Assembly: GCA_951828385.1 (NCBI GenBank)
Contig: OX639973.1
Location: forward strand, 4,951,200 to 5,015,199
DNA from: an uncultured Poribacteria bacterium
GTDB taxonomy: Bacteria > Poribacteria > WGA-4E > WGA-3G
Reading direction: 5' to 3'
DNA length: 64,000 nucleotides
Position 1 is the first letter of the stretch. The number at the start of each line of letters is the position of its first letter. The translations under genes and the position numbers were made by a program. Shown here in pieces: positions 33,862 to 41,085 of this stretch. Below the pieces are notes generated by a model. That model was given only the letters and a program-made list of their open reading frames with translations. It was not told the origin of the DNA and ran no database searches.

Positions 33862-33953
33862 TGGAATGGGCACCAATTCTTGCATTGGCAGTGTTTCTCG
33901 TGGGGATCGGTATAGTCGCGGGAACTGCTATAAGAAACGCTTATAAAGATTAG
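33861..33953 (+). CDS. 30-residue single-helix membrane microprotein, copy 1
   Basis: The ORF is MEW, then a hydrophobic helix (APILALAVFLVGIGIVAG), then TAIRNAYKD and a stop. GGAGGAA at 33849 is a good ribosome site and the ATG overlaps the previous stop. A second copy at 36858-36950 keeps the C-terminal GIVAGTAIRNAYKD exactly while the helix diverges conservatively. That pattern argues for a real translated protein. Confidence 0.7.
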   Translation: MEWAPILALAVFLVGIGIVAGTAIRNAYKD

Positions 33954-34052
33954 CAGACTGTCAAGCTTTTGATTCGTCGAGCCAATAAATATGTCTATAG
34001 ACAACGTTACCACTTTATGATTGTCAAACTGCGTTAGAGGATAAAGACAATT

Positions 34053-34922
34053 ATGGATAACTATGCGAAGTTGATTTTAGGACGTGATTTGTATCATATT
34101 GCAAATTTGTTGATGAGTATTATGTGTGTGTTTATGTGTATAACAGGTTGTGGAAAGGCGCAGAATGTCCCATCCGACACCGAGAAGATGGAGTGGGGCT
34201 ACGAAACGGAAAACGGACCAGATGTTTGGGCGCAGCTCAGCCCGGAATACTTCTTGTGTGCTGAGGGGAGACACCAATCGCCAATTGATCTTGTGAACCC
34301 GATCCTCGAAAAACTTCCACTTATTACGGATGAGTACTATCACACAAGGGACCTGAACATCCGAAATACTGGACATACCATTGAAGTGGCGTACCCGGAA
34401 GGCAGTCGTATCTATATTGATGGCACCGCTTATCAACTGCTCCAATTCCATTTCCACGCCCCCAGCGAACATACAGTAGCAGGTAAACCGTTTGATATGG
34501 AGATGCACCTCGTTCACAAAAGCGAAGAGGACAACTTGGCAGTCGTTGGATTGTTAATCGAGGAGGGTCGTCACAACTCCTCTTATGATCCTATCTGGGA
34601 CCATCTGCCCGCCGTCCCAGGCGAAACGCAACACTTTACGGTTAGCGGGAATTTTCCCGTTGATCCTCGGATGATGTTGTCGCCAAATGGGCACGTAACC
34701 GACGAAGCAGTGCGCCCTTTTCCGCCTGCCTACCGCTACGAGGGTTCACTGACGACACCGCCCTGTTCAGAAGAAGTCAAATGGATCGTGCTCACAACGC
34801 CGATTGAGATGTCTGAAGCCCAAATCGCAGCATTTAAAGCGATCATTCATGACAACAACCGACCAGTACAACCCCTGAATGGGCGAAAACTGTTGGTAAA
34901 TTCTATCGCGGACGAGCAATGA
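34053..34922 (+). CDS. Alpha-class carbonic anhydrase, lipoprotein-type
   Basis: The 289-residue protein has a lipobox-like VFMCITGC at residues 27-34 and then a complete alpha-CA domain: QSPIDLVNPI, the zinc ligands in LQFHFHAPSEH and MEMHLVHK, and SLTTPPCSEEVKWIV with the active-site Thr. It hydrates CO2 to bicarbonate, probably in the periplasm or at the cell surface. The next gene overlaps its stop by 4 nt. Confidence 0.93.
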   Translation: MDNYAKLILGRDLYHIANLLMSIMCVFMCITGCGKAQNVPSDTEKMEWGYETENGPDVWAQLSPEYFLCAEGRHQSPIDLVNPILEKLPLITDEYYHTRDLNIRNTGHTIEVAYPEGSRIYIDGTAYQLLQFHFHAPSEHTVAGKPFDMEMHLVHKSEEDNLAVVGLLIEEGRHNSSYDPIWDHLPAVPGETQHFTVSGNFPVDPRMMLSPNGHVTDEAVRPFPPAYRYEGSLTTPPCSEEVKWIVLTTPIEMSEAQIAAFKAIIHDNNRPVQPLNGRKLLVNSIADEQ

Positions 34923-35338
34923 TTGGTTTTCTGGGGACAACAATGTATTTATACCACGGAAGTAAGCAGTCGTTTCCCAAATTAAAAAAACGGAAGGCGC
35001 ACGCGCCACAAGGGAGACCCCCTGAAGAAGCTTTGGAAGCAATCTATCTCACGCCTGATTTCCTTTTCGCATTGGCTTGCGCGGCACGTCCACCGGGGAC
35101 TGCTAACATCGATCTAAAAAAACGGCTCATCTCCTTTGACAATCCCGATCAGTTTGAGCCAGATGAGACGGTTTATATCTATTTTGTAGACCTCGCAAAA
35201 ATTTTAGATGACAAGAAAATCTACATTGATCCGTGGCAGATTGCTGTAACCGAGGCTGAGATAACACCAGACAAAGTTGAAACCTATAAATCTGGCGATC
35301 TGTGGAAATACTATCGCCTTGTTGATAAATCGGATTGA
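34919..35338 (+). CDS. Hypothetical protein with ART-like N-terminal phrase
   Basis: The 139-residue protein overlaps the carbonic anhydrase by 4 nt (ATGA). The start YLYHGSKQSFPKLKKRKA followed by AIYLTPDFLFALACA resembles the beginning of small ADP-ribosyltransferase or RNA 2'-phosphotransferase-type folds (YHGS, then a Y-T segment). The rest is not diagnostic. An in-frame alternative ATG at 34943 (MYLYHG) would fit such a domain better. Function is uncertain. Confidence 0.6.
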   Translation: MIGFLGTTMYLYHGSKQSFPKLKKRKAHAPQGRPPEEALEAIYLTPDFLFALACAARPPGTANIDLKKRLISFDNPDQFEPDETVYIYFVDLAKILDDKKIYIDPWQIAVTEAEITPDKVETYKSGDLWKYYRLVDKSD

Positions 35339-35356
35339 TTTACAGGAGGGAACATA

Positions 35357-36337
35357 ATGTTTATTGCCACGAACAACGCTATCTATGCCGTTGAAGATAA
35401 CGGAAACGACGAACCCACCCAAATCTATAACGGCACAAACCATCAAGATCACGGCGGAAACGGAACGCATGACGCAATGGTTTCACTGTCAAACGGTCAG
35501 GCTGTGCTGTCTGCCCTGTCGGATGGCACACTACTACTTTTATCAGGAGATAACGAAAAACGGATTCCAACAGGTATAGAAGATCCGATCGCTTCGTTGC
35601 TCGTTGTGCGCGAAGACCCGTTGACACTGCTCATCGGAACCGATGAAGGGGCTTATGTCTATCGCCTCGTGGGAGAGGAAGGACCGGCTGAACGCGTCGT
35701 CGCGTTTGACGAATTAGAATGTCGGGAAGATTGGTATACGCCGTGGGGCGGTCCCCCAGCCGTGCGGACGCTTGCCAAAACCCAAGACGGTTTTTGTTAC
35801 GCGGATATCCACGTCGGAAGTATCATGCGCTCCCACGATGAAGGGATTTCCTGGGAACCCGTCACGCCGGAACTCCATAAAGATGTCCATCAGGTCACTA
35901 CGTGTCCTGCAGACGATAATCGAGTTTATGCAAACACGCAAAACGGTGTTTATGTCAGTGCCGACCGTGGGCACTCCTGGGAGAATCGGATCGAAGGGTT
36001 GCCACGTCGCTACGGCACCGGTATCGCCGTACATCCAACAGACCCAGACCTAATGATCGCCACAGTCCAAAACGGACCTAGAGGCGGCGGTGCTTGGCTC
36101 TGTCGTTCAGACAACGGCGGCGCGACATGGACAGAACTCAACGATCAACTCACAGAACCTACCGATCGGATTAGAACAGGTTACATAGCATTTACATCCG
36201 ATGGAACAGCGTGGGCAGTTATCGGAAAGACGCTTTACATCGGAAAGGACCGAGCCACAGATTGGAGTCCGTTCTGGACACCACCCGAACGCCAGGCATC
36301 GTCCAATGCGTATCCGATCCAATCTCTCGCTGTATAA
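35357..36337 (+). CDS. BNR/Asp-box beta-propeller protein (sialidase/VPS10-like repeats)
   Basis: The 326-residue protein contains Asp-box motifs SxDxGxxW: SHDEGISWEP, SADRGHSWEN and SDNGGATWTE, spaced as in a beta-propeller. No signal peptide is visible and it starts MFIATNNAIYAVEDNG. Such proteins are often called exo-alpha-sialidase or WD40/YVTN-like, but catalytic residues of sialidases are not evident. AGGAGGG at 35343 supports the start. A copy of its last 45 codons lies at 36976-37112. Confidence 0.85.
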   Translation: MFIATNNAIYAVEDNGNDEPTQIYNGTNHQDHGGNGTHDAMVSLSNGQAVLSALSDGTLLLLSGDNEKRIPTGIEDPIASLLVVREDPLTLLIGTDEGAYVYRLVGEEGPAERVVAFDELECREDWYTPWGGPPAVRTLAKTQDGFCYADIHVGSIMRSHDEGISWEPVTPELHKDVHQVTTCPADDNRVYANTQNGVYVSADRGHSWENRIEGLPRRYGTGIAVHPTDPDLMIATVQNGPRGGGAWLCRSDNGGATWTELNDQLTEPTDRIRTGYIAFTSDGTAWAVIGKTLYIGKDRATDWSPFWTPPERQASSNAYPIQSLAV

Positions 36338-36455
36338 CCTATCGTTTGCGTTGGTATTGAAGGGATAGTAAACTATGAAGGGTATTATCTAACAATCCCA
36401 ATCCTTTAGGTTTAGGTCCAACCCCGTAACGCTCGTGCTGGAGGTCAAAAAACAC

Positions 36456-36484
36456 TTGACTTTTACCTAAAATTGTGGTATAAT
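36456..36484 (+). promoter_or_regulatory. Strong extended -10 promoter for an orphan omega-RNA-like transcript
   Basis: TTGACT at 36456-36461 and TATAAT at 36479-36484 have a 17-bp spacer ending in TGG, an extended -10. It points into a 290-nt structured stretch with no gene. Confidence 0.75.
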
Positions 36485-36770
36485 TAGAGCGTCAGTTGTG
36501 GCGGAATGCTTATCGGCTATCACTCAATAGCCGTCCCGCCACCCCTAATAAGCAGGAATACTGACACTGACGATCCAGTGAGTATCGTTATCATACATAT
36601 CATAGACTCACAGTAGGTTTGGTCACTACAAACCGATATTATCCTCGCCGTAGGGCATACGGAGAGTCTAAACGCCTGTGGAGTCCGTGTAAGACCTCAC
36701 TTTGGAGGCTGTGGACGTTGAAACAGGAATGGAGGCATCCCACTGCTTTAGCTGTGGGAGGATGTCAATG
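36485..36770 (+). ncRNA. Orphan TnpB/IscB-type omega-RNA-like element
   Basis: The stretch begins with a long imperfect stem (GTGGCGGAATGCTTAT / ATAAGC...CCGCCAC region, 36497-36560) and has further stems (AGTAGGTTTGGTCACTACAA area). It ends with CATCCCACTGCTTTAGCTGT and GGGAGGATGTC, the typical right-end hairpin of IS200/IS605 TnpB elements. No TnpB or TnpA gene is present. It interrupts the first codons of a duplicated VOC gene, so a guide read past the right end would be VOC sequence. Confidence 0.6.
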
Positions 36771-36771
36771 T

Positions 36772-36840
36772 GTTAGGTATAGACTTCACGTTTTTTGCGG
36801 TGAGCGATATGCAAAAATCGCTCACCTTTTATTGTGACCT
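36772..36840 (+). pseudogene. 5' fragment of a duplicated VOC gene
   Basis: Bases from TTAGGTATAGACTTCACG onward match codons 3-25 of the intact VOC gene at 37256, including a perfect 10-bp stem at 36799-36826. The fragment has lost its start to the inserted RNA element and stops being similar near 36845, where the 30-residue microprotein gene follows. Confidence 0.85.
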
Positions 36841-36857
36841 GCTTTGGAGGATTTATA

Positions 36858-36950
36858 ATGGAGTGGTTTGCAATTTCTATGGTAGTCATATTTCTCACAG
36901 GGCTCGGTATAGTTGCCGGAACTGCTATAAGAAACGCCTATAAAGATTAG
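36858..36950 (+). CDS. 30-residue single-helix membrane microprotein, copy 2
   Basis: MEW is followed by a hydrophobic helix (FAISMVVIFLTGLGIVAG) and TAIRNAYKD. TTTGGAGG at 36843-36850 is a good ribosome site. The ATG context ATTTATAATGGA also resembles copy 1 at 33861, so the duplication included its leader. The 75-residue partner of copy 1 is missing here. Confidence 0.65.
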   Translation: MEWFAISMVVIFLTGLGIVAGTAIRNAYKD

Positions 36951-36975
36951 GATTTATTAGAAGTAAATATCCCAT

Positions 36976-37112
36976 GTACTGCCGATGGAACAGCGTGGAC
37001 AGTTATCGGAAAGACGCTCTACGTCGGAAAAGATCGTGCCACAAATTGGAGTCCGTTCTGGACAGCACCCGAATATGATGGTGAATATCCGATCCAATCC
37101 TTCGCCGTTTAA
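36976..37112 (+). pseudogene. 3' fragment of the BNR-repeat gene
   Basis: The sequence from GCCGATGGAACAGCGTGGAC to the stop codon matches the last 45 codons of the gene at 35357 with scattered substitutions (for example CGAACGCCAGG replaced by a shorter GAATATGATGG stretch). It has no start and is a remnant of a segmental duplication. Confidence 0.85.
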
Positions 37113-37118
37113 CCTATC

Positions 37119-37211
37119 TAGGACTTACGCAAACCCCTTCGCTGGCGGGGTTTGAAACTCCGCCAGCAGCGCGCCTTATGTAGAGGCTCATGAAAAAATG
37201 CGTAAGTCCTA
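37119..37211. repeat. MITE family 2, copy 2 (93 bp, perfect 13-bp ends)
   Basis: The ends TAGGACTTACGCA and TGCGTAAGTCCTA are perfect inverted repeats. The element is flanked by CTATC on both sides (37114-37118 and 37212-37216). The duplicated paralogous site at 36338-36350 lacks the element and has a single CTATC, so it is an empty-site control. Confidence 0.9.
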
Positions 37212-37255
37212 CTATCCTTTGCGTTGGTGTTGAAGAGATAAAAGATATAAAAACT

Positions 37256-37621
37256 ATGAAAATATTAGGTATAGACTTCACGTTTTTTGCGGTGAGCGAT
37301 ATGCAAAAATCGCTCACCTTTTATCGTGACCTCCTTGGGATTCCGCTGGCATGTTTGGTGCATGACGGTACATGGGCAGAATTCGAGATAGACCCCGGAA
37401 CGTTGGTATTAGGACAAGGTTATGATTTCACACCTCCCGGTGGTGGGACGGTCGCACTTGCTGTTGAGGACGTGAGGGCTGCCTTGGGAGAATTAGAACA
37501 ATTAGGCATCCAAATCCATTCGCCTCTCGGTGAATCCGCCGTATGTTTTTGGGCGGTTATCACGGACCCCGACGGCAATCGTGTCATCGTCCATCAGCGA
37601 AAGGATAAAACAGTCGGTTGA
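37256..37621 (+). CDS. VOC (glyoxalase/bleomycin-resistance) family protein
   Basis: The protein is 121 residues from ATG 37256 and begins MKILGIDFTFFAVSDMQKSL. The VOC pattern is clear: an N-terminal beta strand, FYRDLLGIPL, the metal-ligand Glu in GTWAEFEIDPG, and FWAVITDPDGNRVIVHQ near the end. Family members bind metals and act as lyases, dioxygenases or resistance proteins. The start was moved from the longer frame because similarity with the duplicate at 36772 begins here. A terminator-like hairpin (37292-37319) lies inside the coding sequence. Confidence 0.87.
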   Translation: MKILGIDFTFFAVSDMQKSLTFYRDLLGIPLACLVHDGTWAEFEIDPGTLVLGQGYDFTPPGGGTVALAVEDVRAALGELEQLGIQIHSPLGESAVCFWAVITDPDGNRVIVHQRKDKTVG

Positions 37622-37637
37622 AATAAGGAACAACCAT

Positions 37638-38375
37638 TTGGTACAATACGCGAAGAAATTTCTGACACTGCAAGTTAAATTCGCCCAGAAAATCGCAGAA
37701 ATCTCCAATCAAGCACTCGCAGATGTCCTAATCGACTACACAATATTGCGAACGCTGTTCAATTTACGAGTCTCCCACGATATTTCCCATCCATTGTGGG
37801 ATGCGTTCATCACAGGCCTTGAGCTGTCCGATAACTCTGAAGATTGGACATACAACTTCTATCTCCAGCGTATGACAGTGAACTCGGATACTTCTGATGA
37901 ACGGCGATTTTTTGGGTGTTTCTCCTATGTCTATCCATGGCGCGGCACGAAAAAACTCCGACTCCATTTTGAAAATCGTGAGACCGCTGACCATGGTGCA
38001 TTGAGCAAGGAAAGAATGGCACTCCGAAAGTCGGAGTTGTCGGCGATGTTCCGATACGTCCAAGACAATCATCCCGATGTAGAAACGGTGCGTGGTGGTT
38101 CGTGGCTTTACAACATCCCTGCCTATTGTAGACTCTTCCCGCCAGATTATGTTAAGACAGCCAAACCCGTCGGTTATGAATATGAAACCACATTCTGGGC
38201 ATTGTGGGGACAATTTGTTGCTCGCAATGGATCCATTCGAGAACCCGCTGCCTCGCAATTCTTAGAGGGACTTGGTAAGCAGCAAACGATTGAAGGCTGT
38301 CTTCAATGTTTTCCCTACCAAGTGCTGAGACCGGAATGTTCGATTGAGATATTCTACGATTTTTATAACTTGTGA
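37638..38375 (+). CDS. Hypothetical protein (about 245 aa)
   Basis: The longer frame overlaps the VOC gene by 90 nt; TTG at 37638 with AAGGAA at 37625-37630 is the better start. The protein is soluble, begins VQYAKKFLTLQVKFAQKIAE and contains RRFFGCFSYVYPWRGTKKLR and VRGGSWLYNIPAYCRLFPPD. It has several Trp and Tyr residues and ends with a Cys-containing ECSIEIFYDFY. No family was recognised. It directly follows the VOC gene and may be cotranscribed. Confidence 0.7.
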   Translation: MVQYAKKFLTLQVKFAQKIAEISNQALADVLIDYTILRTLFNLRVSHDISHPLWDAFITGLELSDNSEDWTYNFYLQRMTVNSDTSDERRFFGCFSYVYPWRGTKKLRLHFENRETADHGALSKERMALRKSELSAMFRYVQDNHPDVETVRGGSWLYNIPAYCRLFPPDYVKTAKPVGYEYETTFWALWGQFVARNGSIREPAASQFLEGLGKQQTIEGCLQCFPYQVLRPECSIEIFYDFYNL

Positions 38376-38434
38376 ACCTCAGACGGCGGATTTCCGTTTT
38401 TCCCTATGTTCAGAAGTATGATTATCTCTATTCT

Positions 38435-38463
38435 TTGCAATTCAGAAAAATTGTAGGTATAAT
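38435..38463 (+). promoter_or_regulatory. Promoter for the lipoprotein gene at 38534
   Basis: TTGCAA at 38435-38440 and TATAAT at 38458-38463 are separated by 17 bp, with AGG before the -10. The start codon is 71 nt downstream. Confidence 0.6.
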
Positions 38464-38533
38464 ATCATTGAAATCTATTGCTTCTATAAGAAGCGCATGT
38501 AATCTAATTTTTTATTTTTTAAAGGAATTCAAC

Positions 38534-39058
38534 GTGAACATCAAAAACAGGTACGTCATAAAACTCACATTTATACTGATTATTACCACTTTGATTGTCG
38601 GACTCTTTGCTTGTGACCGAGTTCATCAGGTAATAGAACCAGAAATCTCCGAAACAGATGTCTCCGTGCCGATGGAAGAACGCGACCACGTGTGGGTCGT
38701 CGATCAAAACGGTGTTGAGATACCTGTCCCCGGAACATGGGTGTTAGTATCGCATACACATCTGAATTCAACCTCTACAATCGGCGAAAGTTTCACTTTA
38801 CCACCAGATGATCCGCATAGCACTCAAATATCGGATGGCACATACACAGACGGTGAAGGTATCCTCTGGACAAAGGTAAGGGTAACTACCGCCAGTGGTG
38901 ACCAATGGCAGTTCTTGGAACGCGTTGACACAAGCGTTACCCCACATCGGCTCTACGTTGTTGTCACAGTAGACGACAACGGTGTCCCTATACTCGAATA
39001 CGGCGAATACCCTTTCGATTTACCGAAACATAACTTCCAAATCTGGGAAAAACAGTGA
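38534..39058 (+). CDS. Small lipoprotein of unknown function
   Basis: The start GTG 38534 has AAAGGA at 38521-38526, giving 174 residues with a hydrophobic segment and the lipobox LFAC at about residue 24-27. The mature part is beta-rich (HVWVVDQNGVEIPVPGTWVL, then YVVVTVDDNGVPILEYGEY). The longer upstream frame is rejected because a promoter lies inside it. It has no recognised domain and is followed by a 37-residue ORF. Confidence 0.7.
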   Translation: MNIKNRYVIKLTFILIITTLIVGLFACDRVHQVIEPEISETDVSVPMEERDHVWVVDQNGVEIPVPGTWVLVSHTHLNSTSTIGESFTLPPDDPHSTQISDGTYTDGEGILWTKVRVTTASGDQWQFLERVDTSVTPHRLYVVVTVDDNGVPILEYGEYPFDLPKHNFQIWEKQ

Positions 39059-39062
39059 GGTT

Positions 39063-39176
39063 ATGAGAATGGTTCAAAAGATTGAAGAACAAGACGGACA
39101 CATGTTTCTCCACTTTGGTGACCCACCAGAGGATGTAGGAAAAATTGAGTTCGTCAATTGCATAGCGTATCAGTAA
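39063..39176 (+). CDS. Possible 37-residue peptide
   Basis: The ORF begins MRMVQKIEEQDGHMFLHFGD, 4 nt after the lipoprotein stop, and ends inside the left arm of a terminator. GAGG at 39056-39059 is a weak ribosome site. Short length leaves it uncertain. Confidence 0.35.
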   Translation: MRMVQKIEEQDGHMFLHFGDPPEDVGKIEFVNCIAYQ

Positions 39177-39192
39177 AACCTGATACGCTTTT
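39164..39192 (+). terminator. Intrinsic terminator after the lipoprotein gene
   Basis: AGCGTATCAG and CTGATACGCT (39164-39173 and 39180-39189) form a 10-bp stem with a TAAAAC loop, followed by TTT. The stop codon of the 37-residue ORF lies in the loop. Confidence 0.75.
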
Positions 39193-39198
39193 GCTAAG

Positions 39199-39492
39199 TT
39201 ATAACCCAAGTTGCTACTAACAGGTTTCGCACATTTCAGAAAGCGTTTTCGTCTCTTTCCCCACCCCGTAGGGGTGATATTGCTTCGCAGTGAGAATAGA
39301 AAATGGCGTATTTACGCGATTGCACTCCGTATGAAGGTTAAAAAATAAACTGGGTAATTTACTCCAGGTCCGGTAGGTGCGGTTTCCTAACCGCACCGGG
39401 TCCGATAAAAAACTGAAAATTACCCGATTAAATTCTTAATCTTCATTAGGAGTGCTATGTCTATAATAGGTGGCAACTTGCGTTAAGTTATA
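39199..39492. repeat. Composite inverted-repeat element (TTATAACCCAAGTTGC ends)
   Basis: The left end TTATAACCCAAGTTGCTAC and the right end GGCAACTTGCGTTAAGTTATAA are complementary with gaps. Inside lies a second small element with ends GGGTAATTTAC and GAAAATTACCC (about 39351-39422). That element carries the palindrome GGTAGGTGCGGTTTCCTAAC (39371-39400). The stretch has no gene. Confidence 0.55.
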
Positions 39493-39574
39493 ATTCATCT
39501 AATCTTCGGGCAGGAGACCCCGCTGCTTTAGCTCGGGGAGGAATGCCCGCTCCTGTATTATGTAGAAAAAATAT

Positions 39575-39603
39575 TTGAAATTCTATGAAAAATGTTGTAT
39601 GAT
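39575..39603 (+). promoter_or_regulatory. tnpB promoter and structured leader
   Basis: TTGAAA at 39575-39580 and TATGAT at 39598-39603 have a 17-bp spacer. The leader that follows can fold GGAAACCGACA (39617-39627) with TGTCGGTTTCC (39680-39690), enclosing a GTTACCG/CGGTGAC arm. Confidence 0.6.
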
Positions 39604-39732
39604 AATAGTATCACGTTGGAAACCGACATACGAAGCGTTACCGCCCCCTTCCCAGTAACGGGTGGGGACCCCGGTGACGTGTCGGTTTCCTACCCACTTC
39701 GTAGGGGTTAAAGGCGTGATACGTGAAAACCC

Positions 39733-40896
39733 ATGGCGAAAAAACGAAAGCGAAAACAAAAGCGCGTGCGTCGGACGTATAAATATCAGATACGTGAGCA
39801 TCCACAAAATATGCGACTCGGCAATATGCTGGATGATCTTGCTGATGTCCACAACCATTTTTTGCGACTTGAGAACCGCTATTATCGCAGATATGGTAAA
39901 TATGCGGGGCGTTTCCGCTTGCAACCGCACTTGACGAACTTGCTGAAACGCACCAAGAAACATTGGGCTTGGATACCTCGTGACACACTTGACGCTGTAA
40001 TTATACGCCTCCACATCTCTTTTGAAAGGTTTTTCGACATCGTAGGTGTCGGTCGTCCGAAATACAAGAAACGTGGAAAATACCGTTCTGCGAAGTTTCA
40101 AAGTGGTTATCTCCTTGAAGAAGGTCGTGTCCGTCTCTCTTTCAAAGCGTGGGACGAACCCTCGCACTCCTTTAAATTCCACAAACGCTGGTTTTCTTTT
40201 CATCAGCACCGTGATTGGAAAGGAAATGTTCGCTATATCCAAATCCTTCGTGATGCTGTCGGCACCTATTGGCTCTATGTCGTGACCGATGATACCTCTA
40301 AAGAAGTGCTGCCTGCTACGGGTGAAAGTGTAGGTGCAGACTTCGGTATGAAAGACGCATTTTTGACGTTGAACACCGGTGAGAAAATACAATCGCCACA
40401 ATTCTTGAAACAGTCCTTGAAAGAACTCCGAACACTCAACAAAGCACTTAGCCGTAAAGTCAAAGGTTCTAACAATTGGTGGCGTTGCCTGCGTCAACTC
40501 ACATGGTTATATCGCAAAGTTTCTAATCAACGCAAAGATTGGCATTGGAAACTTGCCACGGACCTGTGTAGAAGGTTTGACCTTATCGCCACCGAGACGC
40601 TGAACCTTTCGGGCATGAAACGCCTGTGGGGACGCAAAGTTTCCGACCTTTCCTTCGGGCAGTTTGTTGAGATATTGAAGTTCAAGTGTTTCAAACATAA
40701 TCGTGAGTTCCGTCAAGTCGGACAATGGACCCCTACAACCAAACCGTGTTCGGATTGTGGGTATCACAACGAAAATCTTTCTCTCTCTGATAGGCAGTGG
40801 ACGTGTCCTGAATGTGGTTCTCACCACGATAGAGATGTCAACGCTGCGATAAACATTTTGAGGGCTGCTTGTGGTCCCTCTGTGGAGCAGATGTAA
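39733..40896 (+). CDS. tnpB: TnpB RNA-guided nuclease (RuvC, zinc finger)
   Basis: The 387-residue protein keeps all RuvC acidic residues: D in SVGADFGMKDAFLTLN, E in LIATETLNLSGMK and D in HDRDVNAAINILRAA. The four-cysteine zinc finger is CSDCGYHNENLS...CPEC. The N-terminus is strongly basic (KKRKRKQKRVRR), as in other TnpB proteins. It would use an RNA from the element's 3' end to cut DNA next to a transposon-specific motif. The gene is intact. Confidence 0.93.
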   Translation: MAKKRKRKQKRVRRTYKYQIREHPQNMRLGNMLDDLADVHNHFLRLENRYYRRYGKYAGRFRLQPHLTNLLKRTKKHWAWIPRDTLDAVIIRLHISFERFFDIVGVGRPKYKKRGKYRSAKFQSGYLLEEGRVRLSFKAWDEPSHSFKFHKRWFSFHQHRDWKGNVRYIQILRDAVGTYWLYVVTDDTSKEVLPATGESVGADFGMKDAFLTLNTGEKIQSPQFLKQSLKELRTLNKALSRKVKGSNNWWRCLRQLTWLYRKVSNQRKDWHWKLATDLCRRFDLIATETLNLSGMKRLWGRKVSDLSFGQFVEILKFKCFKHNREFRQVGQWTPTTKPCSDCGYHNENLSLSDRQWTCPECGSHHDRDVNAAINILRAACGPSVEQM

Positions 40897-40966
40897 GACG
40901 TTTCCTCGGAAATGCGAACTGCTACGAAGCACAAGCCCCTGCCTTTAGGCAGTGGGTGCCTTGACT
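40700..40966 (+). ncRNA. Probable TnpB omega RNA (3' end of tnpB and right end)
   Basis: TnpB guide RNAs come from the 3' part of tnpB and end at the right end, with the guide read from flanking DNA. The right-end hairpin CCCCTGCCTTTAGGCAGTGGG is present at 40936-40956 and the next bases outside would form the guide. The 5' boundary is a guess. Confidence 0.45.
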
Positions 40967-40978
40967 TTTCAGATTTTT

Positions 40979-41007
40979 TTGACATTCACGAAAATTGTGG
41001 GTATAAT
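40979..41007 (+). promoter_or_regulatory. Promoter P1 upstream of the porin gene
   Basis: TTGACA (40979-40984), 17 bp and TATAAT (41002-41007). It starts 12 nt outside the TnpB element and is nearly a duplicate of P2 73 bp downstream. Confidence 0.7.
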
Positions 41008-41051
41008 TAATCCAATTCGTGCGATTATTCATGAATTTATCGTGATTTTAT

Positions 41052-41080
41052 TTGACATCCGCGAGGGGTGTGGGTATAAT
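41052..41080 (+). promoter_or_regulatory. Promoter P2 upstream of the porin gene
   Basis: TTGACA (41052-41057), 17 bp and TATAAT (41075-41080), immediately followed by a Fur-box-like sequence at the expected transcription start. Confidence 0.75.
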
Positions 41081-41085
41081 TAAAA

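Larger units (their letters stand above)
39498..40966 (+). mobile_element. TnpB-only IS200/IS605-type element
   Basis: The left end TAATCTTCGGGCAGGAGACC with a CCCC..CTTTAG..GGGG hairpin (39499-39555) and the right end GAAGCACAAGCCCCTGCCTT with AGGCAGTGGGTGCC (40925-40961) enclose an intact tnpB. No TnpA is present. Its left end is nearly the reverse complement of the right end of the IsrB element at 8813-10142. Confidence 0.85.

Noticed and set aside
37530-37637. N-terminal extension of the hypothetical protein at 37638
   Set aside because: It would overlap the VOC coding region by 90 nt; TTG 37638 has a well-placed AAGGAA and leaves no overlap.
39598-39618. TATGATAATAGTATCACG as a Fur box before tnpB
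   Set aside because: The palindrome is short and overlaps the -10 box by chance; similarity to the Fur consensus breaks after the first half.
39583-40497. 304-residue minus-strand frame
   Set aside because: It is antisense to tnpB, which has all expected catalytic motifs; no motif was seen in the minus-strand product.
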